NCBI GenBank assembly: GCA_000827495.1
Contig: KN817529.1
Span: forward strand, 124,001-188,000
Length of the DNA: 64,000 nucleotides
Origin: Hypholoma sublateritium FD-334 SS-4
Lineage: Eukaryota > Basidiomycota > Agaricomycetes > Agaricales > Strophariaceae
Reading direction: 5' to 3'
The position numbers and the translations under genes were made by a program. Position 1 is the stretch's first letter. Each line of letters starts with the position of its first letter. The notes beneath the pieces are model-generated. The model searched no databases. It saw only the letters and a program-made list of their open reading frames with translations, and had not been told where the DNA came from. Positions 12,001 to 25,800 of this stretch are shown here, piece by piece.

Positions 12001-13129
12001 GGAAGAGCATTGCAGCCGGAGTTAGACACATACTTCAATGATTGCTGGTACGCAGAAGATTATATCACTTTGCGTGGCCACAGCCGCGTGAAATAAGTTG
12101 TCCGGGGTTGGTATTTGTGCAGGAGACTTTGGTTCAAATGCACTGAGTACTACGCCGCACGCCGCCTATGATCAAGTTGAAAAATACGTAAAGAAAAATA
12201 TTGTATAGATTTGATAAATAGCGTACCGTCCAGGAGCATTGCATAACGCCCATTCCGTGATACATGGGCATAGTGTGAAGCGATAATACCTGGTCTGTCA
12301 AATCATGCTCTCCGAAGTATGGGATAATACCCAATTCGAGAAAGCGGAAGTTTGTAAACGGAATTGGCTTTGGAAACGCGGTTGAACCTGGATTGAGGTC
12401 TTTTATTAGAATATATATTAGGTTCAAGTGCTAGTACATACCTGAGGAATGGAGATATGCGATTATATGATTGGGTTCCTTTGGAACGGATGGAAGTGTT
12501 TCGAAATTGTCGCGAGCATCACGATAAAGGTCCTCGAAACAAGGCATAGCAATCAACTTCGGGTAGACTACTTGCGTACTGTAATTGTCCTTCAAGGCCT
12601 GAAGAGACTCATTTGCCAAGTCTGTCATAGATATCTCATTCCCGACGAGAATATAGCGAACGCCGACAGATTTGATGAGGTGGGCAATAGCAGGTGGCGA
12701 ATTACGCGGAGAGATCGGGAAAACCGTGCAGCCACTGCGTATGACTGCCATGATCATGGTGAAGTACGTTATAGTATCTGTGAGTAACCCGGATTTTATA
12801 TTAATTGTGACCACAAAATCGAGGGGTTAAAGGGTACCGGTTGCTCCAAGAATTGCAACAATGGGAGGGACGTCTGACTCTGCTTTCCAGTCGACGTTGT
12901 GCTGCAAAAATTTGACACCGTTGTAGATGGCCCGTACGGCTTCCGGCCAGTATATTGTCCTGATATCATTATTGTTGTCAGCAAATATGAAAAGTCGGTG
13001 AGACGGGTTATGTTTATAATTCCAGTCGTATATCTCTGGAAGCGTAAGGGAACCATCCAAAGGAGGAGGCTGAAAGGTTTTCGACTGTAGAACTTGACTC
13101 TGCGGAGGAGTCGGTATTTTGGCGAACAT
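9054..13129 (-). CDS. NRPS-like adenylate-forming reductase (A-T-R)
   Basis: Predicted to activate a carboxylic acid as its AMP ester, load it on a carrier domain and reduce it with NAD(P)H, probably to an aldehyde. Adenylation domain (about 13129-10760): core A3 reads YLHSSGSTAFPKPIPFT across an intron near 12440, A5 LYGATEGG near 11720, and A8 FGRTDDQIMHNTGE near 11370. Carrier domain: DIFQHGCDSLQATW, whose phosphopantetheine Ser codon is split (AG|C) by intron 10626-10679. Reductase domain (about 10380-9054): Rossmann motif LLTGSTGGLGTFIL and the YxxxK catalytic pair in GTGYTESKWVSEQ. The start is the ATG at 13129 (MFAKIPTPPQSQV); the stop is at 9054. More than ten short introns are present and all motifs look intact. 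No condensation domain exists, so it is not a peptide synthetase. It resembles the basidiomycete NPS-type reductases rather than Lys2, because it is much shorter than Lys2. The substrate cannot be read from sequence. Confidence 0.9.
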
Positions 13130-16105
13130 GGTCGATGCAGAAACGTGTATAACTCAAGTCTCGTCATATATAGTGGACTTTGCTTTCGGCATTTCACACA
13201 CCTCGACGGCAAGGGGTTCAAGAATATGTAAGATCTAAGATCGAGCTTCTGAAATCCCATTTTCCTTGCGTTTCCCAGAAGCACTTCTAGAACTTCTCCT
13301 ATATGAATCAGATCACCTATTTTCTTGCTCTGCATACGGCGTAGCAATGACATAGATGTGGGCCAAAAGATCCTAAGTATCGTGGAGCAGATCTTCTGCC
13401 GGTGCTGGTGGTTACTGTTTTATTCTTGGAAAGACTGGACGAGGACCTTTTGTCCACCATATATGTCATGCCATAACGTTACTGCCAGAAGCCGAGGTAA
13501 CAGCCAAGGATCACTGTCAGTACGCCGTCGAGCCCGGGGTGTCAGCACTTCCAACTCACCACCTTCTCTCCGTTCCAGTCTATCCAGCTTTGTCCGTAGA
13601 GCCAGTCAAGGCTCAAGAGCATGGGCGTGGCCCTAATGGCCGCGCACACGATCTCCAATCATGGCAAGACGCAAGCTGAGCTTGGGCTGAGCATACTCGG
13701 CAACTCCCTCATCAATAAATGTTGACGTAGTTCCCACGGGCCTCTCATCTCGATAAGTATTAACTTTACAGTTCACGACTCTTACCTTGCTCTTACCGAA
13801 CAATCGGAGGACGAGTTCAACGTTACAGGAGCATGAGAATCACTGAGATAGGAGGCTTTTCAAAATTGGTTATCCTATGGCATGGAAGCGCAAGAAACTG
13901 ATACTTAGCTCCGAACAATCTTACAGGAGAATCGGTCACTGTGCTCAACTTGCTGTTTGCTGCCACTGAGAATGATGATATTTATTTACAGATTGGTTGT
14001 GCCAGTGGGCGTCAAAAATATCTCTACGGTGTTATTGTTTCTTGCGACTTACGTAGGTATATCCGTATGTCCAGAACATAGCTGAATTCTGATGAGACGC
14101 TTTCCAAGCAGCATCCCGGGGACTTGTCACGACGAGAACAACTGTCAGTCTGAGCGCTGATCGCTGAATAGGTGCACTCTACTTACCTCCGAAATGGCAG
14201 TGTCTGGTCCACTCCCTGCCTCGTCCTCGTGGATTCTCACGAGTCACCATTGCCTCGGTCAGAACTCGGGGATGCATCGTCGACTGTTCTCTTCCATTGG
14301 TAATCTCTTCTCCGGACGGCAACTTGAAGCAGGGAGACGCTAGCTCTGAGCAAGACAAGGAGAAACCACATTTTGTGTTTTAAAAAGTGTGTACTTTGAT
14401 TTGTATGCGATTTCATTTTATTAATGAAGGATAATTTGAGAAACGAGCAACCAGAATTCACCAGTGTATAAAAATAGAATATATAGAACATAAATGAAGA
14501 ATTGAGTTTCAGCCTCGGAGAGGGCGTAGTGCCAACGTAAGTAGTACACTTCGGTATGTGGGCGCCTAAATCTAAAGAGATGTAAAATGGTCGCGCGCTC
14601 ATGCATCGCTCAGAGCGCTGAATGACGGATGGTTTGTGGGAAGGTTTGTGAAATGTAAAAGCATCGTGAAATATGTACTACCAGCAAACTACCAGCGCAT
14701 ACTAAGTAGCGCGCGATTTGTCGGTAAGTCGTGAGAAAGCGACGAGGAGCGCCGGCCCGGGAATTACGGACTTGACGATTGAATTTCGAGGGCACCGTGC
14801 ATGCATGAGCGCGGGCTCATCGCCGCTATTTGCGCGTGCATGCGGCTCGATACGGTATGTTCTCAAATTATATGTGTAAAGAAATTCAACATAGCTGAGG
14901 CGCGTTAGAAGGTCTCATGACATCCCAACGTTAACCTAGATTGTATGAGAGTACTTTCTTCAGGATCTTCCGGCTGCAGCCCGGGGCCCCCGAGCTGACT
15001 TCCTGAGCAAATCGTGAAGCAATCCTGAGGTCGGGGTTGGGTGTCGGGTTTGAGAGGGAGCCCGGGGAAGGAAGACGCAATAGTCATAGAAGTAGATGTA
15101 CGTTGAACGTCACTAACAGGCCTGGGACTGCAGGACTGTTAATGATCGAATTTATCGACAACGGTTATCATCCATTTGCACACAACGACGTCTCATCATG
15201 GGACACTGCCTAATTGGAACGGAACTTGTTGGAAGGTCCCTCATTCGGAGTCACTCCTTTTTTGCTTTACTGCATCAGATATGTATGTCAAGACCGTCTC
15301 GGATTCATGCTTCTAATGGCTAATAGTTGAGATAAGTTTGTTGCAATCAAGTTGCAATGATTGGAGAAACTTTATCGAGGAGGTATACCAACAGTAACGA
15401 CACGGTTGCTTTGCTCACACAGACCTAATTTAATTTTTTGCGTCACTTACAGAGTTATACAGGACTTATTCTACCTGTGTTGGTTGATACAAGTACAGCA
15501 CCACGACAGCGTGGTACGGCGAAGGGATGGTATTTTAGTACATCCCACCACGCGCAACATGTCTATAGTGTGGATACTGCGGTCATGGCCAATCGTAACG
15601 CTGGTGCTCGTGATTGATTCTCCAAAGATAGACGGGGCACGGCGTCCAATATCAGCCTTGTGGTCTACCTGTCCCGCTGTCTATGGGAGCATCAAATATA
15701 GGGTTTGATATGTTAACGATGCGTCTAGACTTACCGCTATACTTGTAATTATACCGTTGCGCCTGCGTGATCTGAGCAGACGCAGACTTCAATGGCCCCT
15801 GCTGGGATTCTGTTAATTCCTTCATAGTGAGTGCTTAAAGCTTGGTGAAGGCCAACGACTAACTATTGCTCGTTTTAGAGAGTACGGTATAATATCCTGA
15901 GGTGGAAGAATAGTCTTATACAAATCAGTCTCATGAAGAGCTATCGAAGAGCTACTATATCCTAGTTGAAGCGCGCACTGGGAAATTGTACAGACAACAC
16001 ATGATGGTTTAAGTATTGTATCCAGAGATGATAGTCATGATAAATCTTTATTCAAGATGCCAAGCAAATATATACAAGGTCTCGCCAAATAATTAAGTGG
16101 AGATA
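13130..16105. other. Long region without a supported gene
   Basis: About 3 kb between the reductase start and the next membrane-protein gene. The first few hundred bases are presumably the reductase promoter. A GC-richer pocket at about 13450-13740 has short coherent readings on the plus strand, and a minus-strand start at 15825 is followed by 31 codons ending at a good donor (ggtaagt). Neither could be extended into a recognisable protein. The pocket near 14760-14850 repeats the palindromic word GTGCATGC. Confidence 0.5.
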
Positions 16106-17531
16106 TCAAACAATCTGTTTGGAAGATTTGCTCGAGCTGTCGTAGTCGTGATCGTTACTGACGGCATGTTCGATGTTTATTGCCAGGGGACGCAGGGGAT
16201 AATTATTTGTCTTGAAAGGAGTGCGATCTCTTCCACCAACAATGGCGTTCTGTGATCCGCTGTTTGCACTGTTCACGCTAGCGACGGTTGATTGCTGAGC
16301 CCATCCAAGACCTACGCGGACATTTATTAGCATGAAAGAGATTCCCGACATGGCTGACAAGCAATCGATGCCAATGAATTGAAGATTCGACTGGGATTGA
16401 TAAGTGGCAAAAAAGAATGTTGTCCACGCTCTATTGTATTCGTGAGTTGGTCCTTCGCAGTATCCTTTCTATGACACTTACGTATAAACGAAGGCGCTTT
16501 CGACAATAATTCCAAGAATACTCTTGAATAAAAAGTCCCAGATCAGCTCATTGGTCCAAATTATTAAGTATCTTTTGCGTACGGATAGATTTCGAGATCC
16601 TATGGAACGGACAGACCTGTTTATCCTCCATATCCTCCACGAAATTCCCACTATACATATCTGAGTAAACAATTAAATGTAACACAACTGACTATCAAGC
16701 CTTACCGCTGCTATACAGATTCGTGCTAATAAGGGAATATCGATTATGGATTAGAGGCTGATTACAGGACAAATTTAAGATGACTTACCAAAGGGTGAAC
16801 ACGGTATCGCTCGTTATCCAGCGCCCAGCTTCAGACAAGAAAACTGGCTGCCCCGGCTGGTACATGCTAAATTGAACCGTGATTCCAGTTCCACAAACTT
16901 TCGACGGTGAATGTGAACAGACTCCTTCATATATGAACATACATACTCACTTGCAAGTCCGATAAATGAACAAATTGGAAATATAATGATTGCCTTGTTA
17001 TACCCCCACACAACCCACAACCGATATATCTATGTATAGAATTCAATTTCAAGTTATGCCACTAGCATTTGAGGTTGAAAACTAGAGGACTCACAATCAT
17101 TGCATCACCTGCTAGTAAACTTACTATCAGAAAACCAGTTTTTGCTACTTCGGTTTCTTGACTTAGATCTGCAAAAAAGGCCAGCGGTGCATCTCCTGAG
17201 GGAGAGTTGACGAACGCCTTGAATAGCCTTACGCAATCTATCAGCCAATGCTGCCAATTGAAATAAGCCTCATTTCGTGAATCAAGAAAATCGGAACGAC
17301 ACTTACTGCTGTTACAGATATGAACAGAACGAAAGAGGACACAATGAGTGGGTTTCTCAAAGTTGACGACAGCTTTTGGCCGTTTCCGTGTGCTCTTTCA
17401 ACTTCCGTGAGCTTGTGGGTCGACAAGAGGTATGTGGAAAATACAAAGAGAACCAGAAATATGCCATAAAGACAGCTTTCGACACAGATAGTGGCCAGAC
17501 TAACTGAAACGAGAGGAATGTTAGGCGTCAT
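16106..17531 (-). CDS. Basidiomycete multi-pass (7TM-like) membrane protein
   Basis: Start MTPNIPLVSVSLAT (ATG 17531) runs into a first helix, CLYGIFLVLFVFSTYLL, and a second, PLIVSSFVLFISVTAV. A central exon encodes AGDAMIIYRLWVVWGYNKAII with a following hydrophobic segment. Near the C-terminus comes SGISFMLINVRVGLGWAQQ and a polar tail ending KSSKQIV (stop 16106). These blocks (YRLWVVW, the helix 7 VRVGLG and a polar tail) are typical of a large basidiomycete seven-helix family without known function that is often expanded in Agaricomycetes. It is interrupted by many short introns; exons between 16330 and 17230 are only approximate. It sits between the reductase and the PKS and shares the reductase's strand. 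A role as receptor or transporter is not shown by sequence. Confidence 0.75.
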
Positions 17532-19880
17532 TTCTGAGAGCTTGCGTTACAAGGTATTGGATCGAGAATCTTTCCCTTAGTTTAAATAACGTCGTACAGA
17601 AATATATACTTCTTAAGCTTCAAACGTAGACAAGACCGTGATTGCCAAGATCTACCCATGATAGATTTAACATGGCACTCACCCGTGTTTCAATCTATCC
17701 ATAGCTATCAAAAAATGTAAATAGGTAGGTGGTGTAGGTTCCGCGAAAACTTCGATGGAATCATGTGGAGACATCAGTCTTCTCGATAGGTGTGGGTCTT
17801 TGGGGGGCTAAACGGACTTGCCATTTGAACGAATTCAAGCAGAACTTGAACAGGGACTCTTGAGCAGGTCACCGGTCATCTATTGTCTAAATAAGAAATC
17901 CAAAATGAGGAAGGCTTTGGTCCTCGGCCTCAGCGCTCAGCGCTCAGCGAGGACGTCGGATCCCCACAGATAATGACTAGTACTAGAATACTTAGTAGCA
18001 GTAGATTGGGATTGAAACTCCGGAAGACTCGGAGATTTGGCGCAATTTGAGCTCCGACAACTTCGTGCATGTCAATCCCCAAACTTCCCAAAATCCCCTA
18101 TCTATGAGTCCTCCTGCTTCGGTGTGGCCTTGGAGCGATGCAGCTGGCGTACCTCTTCGCGCCGAGCGCGTCATTCGGTTTGGAGCAGAGCAAATACGCG
18201 CATTATCCCTGGTGAAGTACAACATGCAAAACGTGCTCAACTGGACAATGCGCGCCGATCTGAGCAACATGACCCAGCGCTCCCGTCATGTGGGTGCGCG
18301 CTGATGCTTACCTCCACGAGCTCGTCCCGCCACCACGTATGTCAGTGCACTGCGGGACACCGGCGGCCTCGAGCACGTCGCGCAGCGGCGCTACTGTCTC
18401 CGCGGCGCAGATGCGTGCGCGTGCGGCGTCGTGATTCACTCACAGGCCCGGGTATTCCCTGTCACTAGCACTGCCAAAGCACTGCAGTCGTCAGTATAGA
18501 ATCTGGCTGAGTCCTCCTTGGCACCCCGGTCTCCGAATCTTTGATCCAAATCTATATAATGGCCCAAGGATCCGATCTAGCACTCACAATTTGGGTGCAC
18601 AAGTATTTGTCAAGTATACTAAGAATGTCGATTGATCTACGCTGTCCGACAACAAAGGTAACGAATTGTCAGCGTCATGGCCAATTGAACTATTTTTTTG
18701 AGCACCGTATGCATGGTGTACACATACCCAAATGTCAACGCAGATAACCTAATTGTCAGCTACGGGCAAATAGAACCAAGAACCTAGCTGCCAGCGGAAT
18801 CCAGCGTGAGCTCTCTAGTAATATATGAATCCTTCTCCATATGTAAATATAATCCAAATATAGCTGATGCCAGTGTGGAACTTAGAAGACTGCTGTGACA
18901 CTAGAAAGATAATGTAGATGTCGGGCAAGCATCGGGCATCATGGGAAATAGTGGATGAGACATACTCCCATGTCGATTGTCAAGTGAGATATATTTTGAA
19001 GGTGATGAGCTTGCGTCGCCGGTCGGATGCGAGAATAACTTGAACTTGACTTGAACACTAGCAAATTCTAGGTTAGTTATTCGGCTTTGCAACAACCCTG
19101 CTTCAGACCGGGAAAGATGAAAACGCCGCCTTAGTGCATACCTGCGGGTGGCACAAAAGATGTACTACCAGCCTGTGTGGGCATTGAGGTGAAAAATCCA
19201 TTTGCCTTCTACGTCAACCTATTTTGGATGTCATTTTGCACCGATTCAACTCAACTGAAGATCCCCGAACATGAAATTTGGCTGAGAAGTATGTAGGAAG
19301 ACCTAGGAAGACTCGAAAACGCGTTCGCGACGATTTTCCGAGACTTCTAAATGATGCGCTGAAATTGCGCTGAAAATAACCTTCACGCCAGGGCGGCCAC
19401 ACATCTCCACACATGTACATACCCACGAATACTTATTTTGAGAAATACCGAGACCGAGGGCTATTTTTGGCGTATTTCTGCACCAGGTGCGACAAACAGC
19501 GGCGGCTGTACGGTCGGTCCTCCTGTACTCCAACTGTACTCCAGATTCCATTAAAAAGGACTGCCATATCATTCAGAACTCTAGGACTTTCTGATACAGT
19601 ACATATCGGAATCTGATATCTCAGATTCGCAATCGCAGCTTGTGTTTGGAGCTTCTGGGATGACCGCTCAGGTAGTCTGCGGGTGACTGCTGAGCGCTCT
19701 ATTTTTATAAATCTTAGTTTAAGAGATACTTTGCCGGTCTTCATTGGTATGTAGATACGGGCTTCATTTGTGCTGAGAATTATATAAAGCAGCGCGCACA
19801 CTGAAAGATTAAGAGCAAATCAAATCGCCTATCCTTTGCCTATCCTTTACTACAATCGAAAGCGATACAACTTGTTTGAC
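17532..19880. other. Intergenic region upstream of the PKS
   Basis: Mostly AT-rich. A GC-richer island at about 18060-18450 has open reading in several frames, but nothing recognisable. Close to the PKS the leader holds two direct copies of CCTATCCTTT (about 19828-19849) and a pyrimidine-rich stretch, consistent with a fungal promoter and transcription start. No gene is supported. Confidence 0.5.
19609..19628. promoter_or_regulatory. Palindromic site upstream of the PKS
   Basis: GAATCTGA-TATC-TCAGATTC is an 8-bp perfect inverted repeat with a 4-nt centre, about 250 bp before the PKS start. A dimeric regulator site is possible, but no known motif is matched. Confidence 0.25.
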
Positions 19881-22800
19881 ATGGCTTTGAAGCCCATTGC
19901 AATTGTGAGAATCTGCTCTCTGATGTACTGTGATTGGCGCAGATTTATAATGTCTTCAATTTAGGTTGGAATATCGGCTGAATTTCCAAGCGGAGCCTAC
20001 AGCACTCAAAATTTGAACTATGACGATTTTTCAAAATTTCTTCTCAGCAAAGGAGAATCCTACGAGAAAGTCCCAAAGGATCGTTTTGATATCGAGCGGT
20101 GAGTAGAGGAGCTGGCGACATATTTCCACACCTCTTATTCTGATGCAACTTACAGCTGGCATGGCCAGGGTCTTGGTCGTACCATTACCCAGAAAGGGTC
20201 TTTCCTCAAGGATGTTACCCTCTTCGATCATGTGGAATTTGGGATTACCTCAAAGGATGCTAAGAATATGTCGCTTGGGACGCGCAAACTTGTTGAACAT
20301 GCATTTCTTGCTCTCCTAGACTCTGGAATCAACTATCGCGGAAGGAACGTCGGATGTTACATGTCCGCGACAGCATTTGACATACATGGTGTGTCGGAGC
20401 CTGTAAGTTTCTTCTTGGATACTGTAATGGTTTTGACTGATATCTGTTTACGTACTAGGATGAGTTAGAGGCCATTGGATCATTCTCTGGATATCCCAAC
20501 GCTGTTGCAAATAAAGTCTCGTACCATCTGGATTTGAGAGGACCGTCGATACCAACGGACACGGCTTGTAGCTCATCTCTTTCTGCTCTCCATCTCGCCG
20601 TCCAGGCCATTCGATCTGGTGACTGCTCGGCCGCAGTAATAGGTGGATGTCAGCTTAACTTCCGGTATGAAGGCAGTACTTCTTTAACTCTCTTCTTCCA
20701 AACTGACTTGCTACCAGACTTATAGACTTCATCTTGTATAGTCAAGGGTCGATTCTTTCTGCAGATGGAAAATGCAAGCCACTGGATGAGTCGGCAAACG
20801 GGTATGTCTTTTGACGGGCCACCCTATACTATCTTCTGATCTTCCCCATAGATTTTCACGCGGAGAGGGCGCAACGGTTATCGTCCTGAAATTGCTGGAA
20901 GAGGCGATTCGAGATAATGACTATATATATGGCTCTGTAAGAATCCTTGTCATAAGTGTCATCAAATTATTTATTTAAATGTGGGTTTTATTAGATACTA
21001 GGTACAGGCATCAATTCGTCTGGTTCTCTTGCACCCACCAGCGCTCCGGTTGCATCGGCGCAGCAGGAGGCAATGAAAAGGGCGTTCAAGGACACCGGCC
21101 GCACCCCGTCGGAGGTAGATTATGTCGAGCTGCATGCCACTGGTAGGGTTACTTCGATTCTATAAAGGTGTAATATTAATTTAAGATTATTGTTACTTCA
21201 GGGACATCTGCAGGCGATCCTGTCGAAGCCAACTGGGTTGGCCAGGTGTTTGGTCAGCGTGACTCCGAGCTCTTGGTAGGAAGCGTGAAAGGAAATATCG
21301 GGTGAGTCTGAAGGTCAAATATTTTTCAGAATTTATGACTCACATACTCAATCCCTTCAGACACTTAGAGATATGTGCATTCCTAGCATCTCTCTGCAAG
21401 GTCTGCGCGATGTTCCAGACCAGGCTATTGCCACCAACCGTGAACTTATCAAAGCCGAATCCAGCCATTGCATGGGGTCGCTGGAATATGCGTGCCCCTA
21501 CCGAGGTCTTGTCCATTGCAGGAGGTAAAAACCAGCTTCTAGTGTCAATTGCAAGTTCAGGAATTGGTGGAGCCAACGGTCATGCCCTCGTAGAATCCTT
21601 CTCACCAGCACAGCCGTTACAAATCTCTCAGCCAGCTCACGAACACCCTTTATTGATCATGACTGGCGGATTATCTCCTAGGAGTGCAACTGAAATGGGA
21701 AATTCTATCGATTCTGCATGGAAAGATAGTTCTTTAGGGGACCTACCAGTGTTATCGTCAATCTGGAGTAGACGTGGTCGCCAGATGCCTTGGCAGACAT
21801 TCTCGATCAAGTCGAACTACGCCAGTGTCGTTCCCTTTGCAAAACCGACACTCCTTCCGAAGTCTATTCCTGGCCTAGTTTTTGTATTTTCAGGGCAAGG
21901 CCCACAATATATCCTCAGTGAGTTCAGCTATATAATATGCAGACATGCACATATTTATTCGGGATACAAATCAGTGGGAAGTCAGCTTTTTGAAAGTTAC
22001 CCAGCATTCCGAAACAGCATTCTTGGAATGGATGTTGTATACGAAAAGATAGTTGGTCATTCGATAAGATCTCTTGGACTCTTTTCGAGTGGCTCGACTG
22101 ACAAGTGGGGAATTTGGCCCATCACCGTCACCTTGCCTGCGATCGCGATGGTGCAAATGGCGATATACGACCTCCTTTCCAGTATCGGAATCGTTCCCAG
22201 AGCCGTCGTTGGTCATTCTGCAGGAGAAACAGCAATGATGTATGCCTCTGGTGCTTGTTCGAGAGATATGGCCCTCGAGATTTCCATTGCACGTAGTAGA
22301 GCGCTCGGGACTTTGGAATGTTTGGGCGGCTCGATGGTGGCGTTGGGCTGCGGGCCGGATGAGGCTCAGGCAATCATTGATGACGTGCTGGCCAACCAAA
22401 CAGGTATCCTCCAAATCGCGTGCCACAATTCGGACTCTGCTGTTACTGTCTCCGGCGCTGAGCCACTCTTGGACTCTGTTGTCGCCCTCGCAAAATCCCG
22501 GGACATATCCGCACACAAACTCCGCACCAAAGTTGCTGTGCATTCCGACTTCGTCGAACAGTGCAAAGCCACATATTACCAGCAGGTGGAGGACATATTC
22601 ACTCGTTATCCGGGACATCATGTACCTTTGGTTTCAACATACTCTTCGACCTTCGGTACAATCTGGTCAGGACCCTTCACTCCTGATTACTACTGGTGCA
22701 ATGCTCGCCAGCCAGTGTTGTTCAGCCAGGCTATCAACATGATAATCAAAGACCACCCGGAAGTTGGCTTCGTAGAGATTTCTCCCCATCCAGTGCTTTC

Positions 22801-25800
22801 TACATACATATGCGACGCAGGAGTCGAGCAAGAACGTGTACTGTGCTTCATGAGGCGCACTAGGGATCCTCATCCATCCTCGGAGCCTATCATGTTTCTA
22901 CGAGGGATTGCCAAGCTCTCTCTCCTTGGGTATACCGACATAGATTTTCACTCGTTGAACAACACTCGGGCTTCCTCCAAAGATAGGTCTATTTCTTACC
23001 CATTCCAGCGGAAATATGTTCCGTTCCGTCCTGAACCGCCAAAATCTACGATGTATGCCCGCTCAAACGAATGGTCCGGACCTCTACTCCACACGGGTCT
23101 CCGTTTGAATGCTGCAACTCACCCCAAGTTAGCTGAGCATGTCATTATGGGCGAACCTATATTACCTGCGGCGGGATTTCTTGAGATGGTAAAATTTCAC
23201 TCTGAATTTTACAGGTTTCCTTGCTAATATCCCTCCAAAAAGGTCTTCGAATCTGGCGCCCAACTAGCATGGAACATTCGATTCCACTCTATGCTTTCTC
23301 TTTCTAGCGAGCGACCGTTGCCTGTATCGTTCACTGTAAATGGGCCTTCCTGGTCCGTTAGCTCAGAGTTGCAATCTCATCCTTACTCAGTGCGTCGGGA
23401 GAGTTTTTATTTGAAATAATTACTGACATGTTACGAGAAGAAGAAACGAATTCATGCCGAAGGATACATGTCCTCGACGGCAGTTTTGGATTCTCGTAAA
23501 CTTTCCATCAGTGATCTAAAAAGAAACCTGCAACAGGTCGATATATCGGGTTCGTGTGTTTGTGTTCTTGTAGTAAGTATGTTCTCACATATCTTTCCAG
23601 GTCTTTATAGTGTCTTGAATCATTTCTCCCGATACGGACCAGTCTTCCAACGAGTTAACGCATGCTGGAGGTCCAACACGGAGGCCCTTGTTGAAATCCG
23701 TGCATATGATGCAGATCTTGAAGAGTGAGATACATTCACCGCTCTAAGCAACGTAGTTCATCACTCAATATCCATATTCCAGCCTCGATAAATATGTCAT
23801 TCACCCAGCTCTTTTGGACGCATGTTTCCATATCGTCGTTCACCCCATGTTTACAGCAAATGCAGATCGATCAGTGTACTACCTCCCTACATCTGTGGAA
23901 ACGGTTACGGTGCACGATCCCTGGTTCATACGACAAACCCTTCCTAAGATTGTGTATAGTCATGTAGCGTACAAATCATGGGACCCAGGTGAGCGTCTAC
24001 TACTACTGTTGGAAGATTTCAGCCCCTGAACAATTTAACAGCGGGCATCACTTTCGACCTATCAGTAGCTGATGCTAGTGGTAACATAATTTGCCAACTA
24101 TTAGGTTTTCGAATTGCCAAGCACAAAAAAACATCCACCGTTGAATTTGAACATCAAGTACAATTCGATAGCCGATACGAAATCGTTTATCAACCTCTCC
24201 TGACGTCTACACCATACACACTTTCGCAACCCAAAGTCGTGGCTCTCCCTGTACAATTCCAGTCAAATCATGCGATCGCTTCCATGGTACGTCTTTGTGT
24301 AATGCGAGCCTCATTGAATCTAATAAAACCTTAGGAGCTCCAAAGTACCGATGGAAAGAAGCCAATAGATTCGGTGGAGAATATTCTCAGATTCCTCCGA
24401 ACTCAGGTCGGATTGAGCGTCATTCGCGTGTTGAGCGTTGGATCCGGTAAATATCAAAGCAATTATATATCATATAAGATTATGACCCCTTTCATCATCA
24501 GAACCACTTAAATTGTTACGTGCATTGACAGAATCAAATTTTCTCTACCAGTCTATCCTCCATCTTGACGTCCTTGTCAAGCGGGAGTCTCTAACTGAAG
24601 TACCGTTGAAAGGAGTCGGAAGGATTATACAGTCCGTCCACGCCCAGGAAGGGAGGAACGGCAATGACACTTCTTTCTACGATGTTGTACTGGTACACGA
24701 AGATGGGTCCGATACCGCTGCCCTGCAACACATCGTTCAAAGACTACTTCCCGGAGGCTTTCTTATATTGACCACCGACGATGTCGATTTGGACGCCTCA
24801 TTAACGGCGACGGACTGCTCACCAAATTCTCATGTCATATTTCAGAATAAGCTCACCACCGGGCTTCTGACAGCATGCACTGCTGCTGTTTCCTCGGGTC
24901 AAGTGAAAGCATCAGACGCATTCTCGACATGCGAAGAGCCGGTGCGGGTCATAGGGCAGGAACTTTCTCCGACGAAAACAATCATCAAGTCATTCCCATT
25001 CAACGATGTCTTATCCCTTCAGCAAACAATCCAAGCGCTTTCTGAAAACGAGACGCTATGGATAGAATCTCCACAAGATGCGAACGGGTATGCCGCCACT
25101 GGATTAGTGAGATCCCTGCAGCACGAGATGGTCACCAAGGACATTCGTCTAGCCTTGTTCGATGTCAAATGGTCCCCAGAAGAAAGAACTGCAATGGTGT
25201 CATCATTCTCTTCCTATCCCTACATCGAAAAGGAAGTTCTCGTTGACTCTTTCGGTGTGATACGCGTTCCACGGCTGGTCCCGTCTTCGATACTTGTCAC
25301 TGGTACAAGCTGGTATGATCAAGCGAGGAATTCCACTGGCCGCAACATTGGGGATGGACCCGCCTCACACCCCTCCCCAGTCTTCAAATATCGGCTGTCA
25401 CCATCCCATGCGCAAGTTCATGTGATCAGTTCGTCGTCTGAGTGCGTAGGCCACAAGGCGGTTATCGGATACGTCCTGGACGCTGGCACTACGACTTGGG
25501 CACAGGGCACATACGTGGTATGCACCACGCGGGACCTCATCGCGAATGCTGAATCTGTCGCCGTCCACGAACACTCGTTGTTGGAGTATACACATTTCGG
25601 TTCACATTCTCCTTCGGCCATATCAGGTGGTGCCATGACCGTCTTTATTGCTGCTCTTGCAATTGGCTCCAGGACACTTGCCCGCCCCGACGCCTTGGGC
25701 AACCTTCGAGTATCAGTCACACGAAACGGCCCAGAAGACGAAATCAGTCTGTCATTGAGTGCGCTTCTGACCCTACTCGGCATCACGGTTACCACTATCT

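Noticed and set aside
9054..13129. Possibility that the reductase is Lys2 (alpha-aminoadipate reductase)
   Set aside because: It lacks the length and N-terminal domain of Lys2. Short A-T-R enzymes of this kind in basidiomycetes belong to a separate NRPS-like group.
13450..13740. GC-richer plus-strand stretch with a short open frame starting MGVALMAAHTISNHG
   Set aside because: Only 34 codons, no plausible exon upstream or downstream, and no known family.
14237..14602. Minus-strand open frame of about 120 codons
   Set aside because: Composition and lack of any family or splice context do not support a gene.
15655..15825. Minus-strand start with 31 codons and a strong donor, followed by an open stretch of about 65 codons
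   Set aside because: The best acceptor gives a stop after nine codons and the open stretch is in another phase. No family was recognised.
21302..23227. A single uninterrupted 641-codon PKS exon
   Set aside because: Introns with good signals are contained in the open frame (for example gtgagt...aatcag at about 21917-21974, and one before the GHLEI motif). The apparent continuity is chance.
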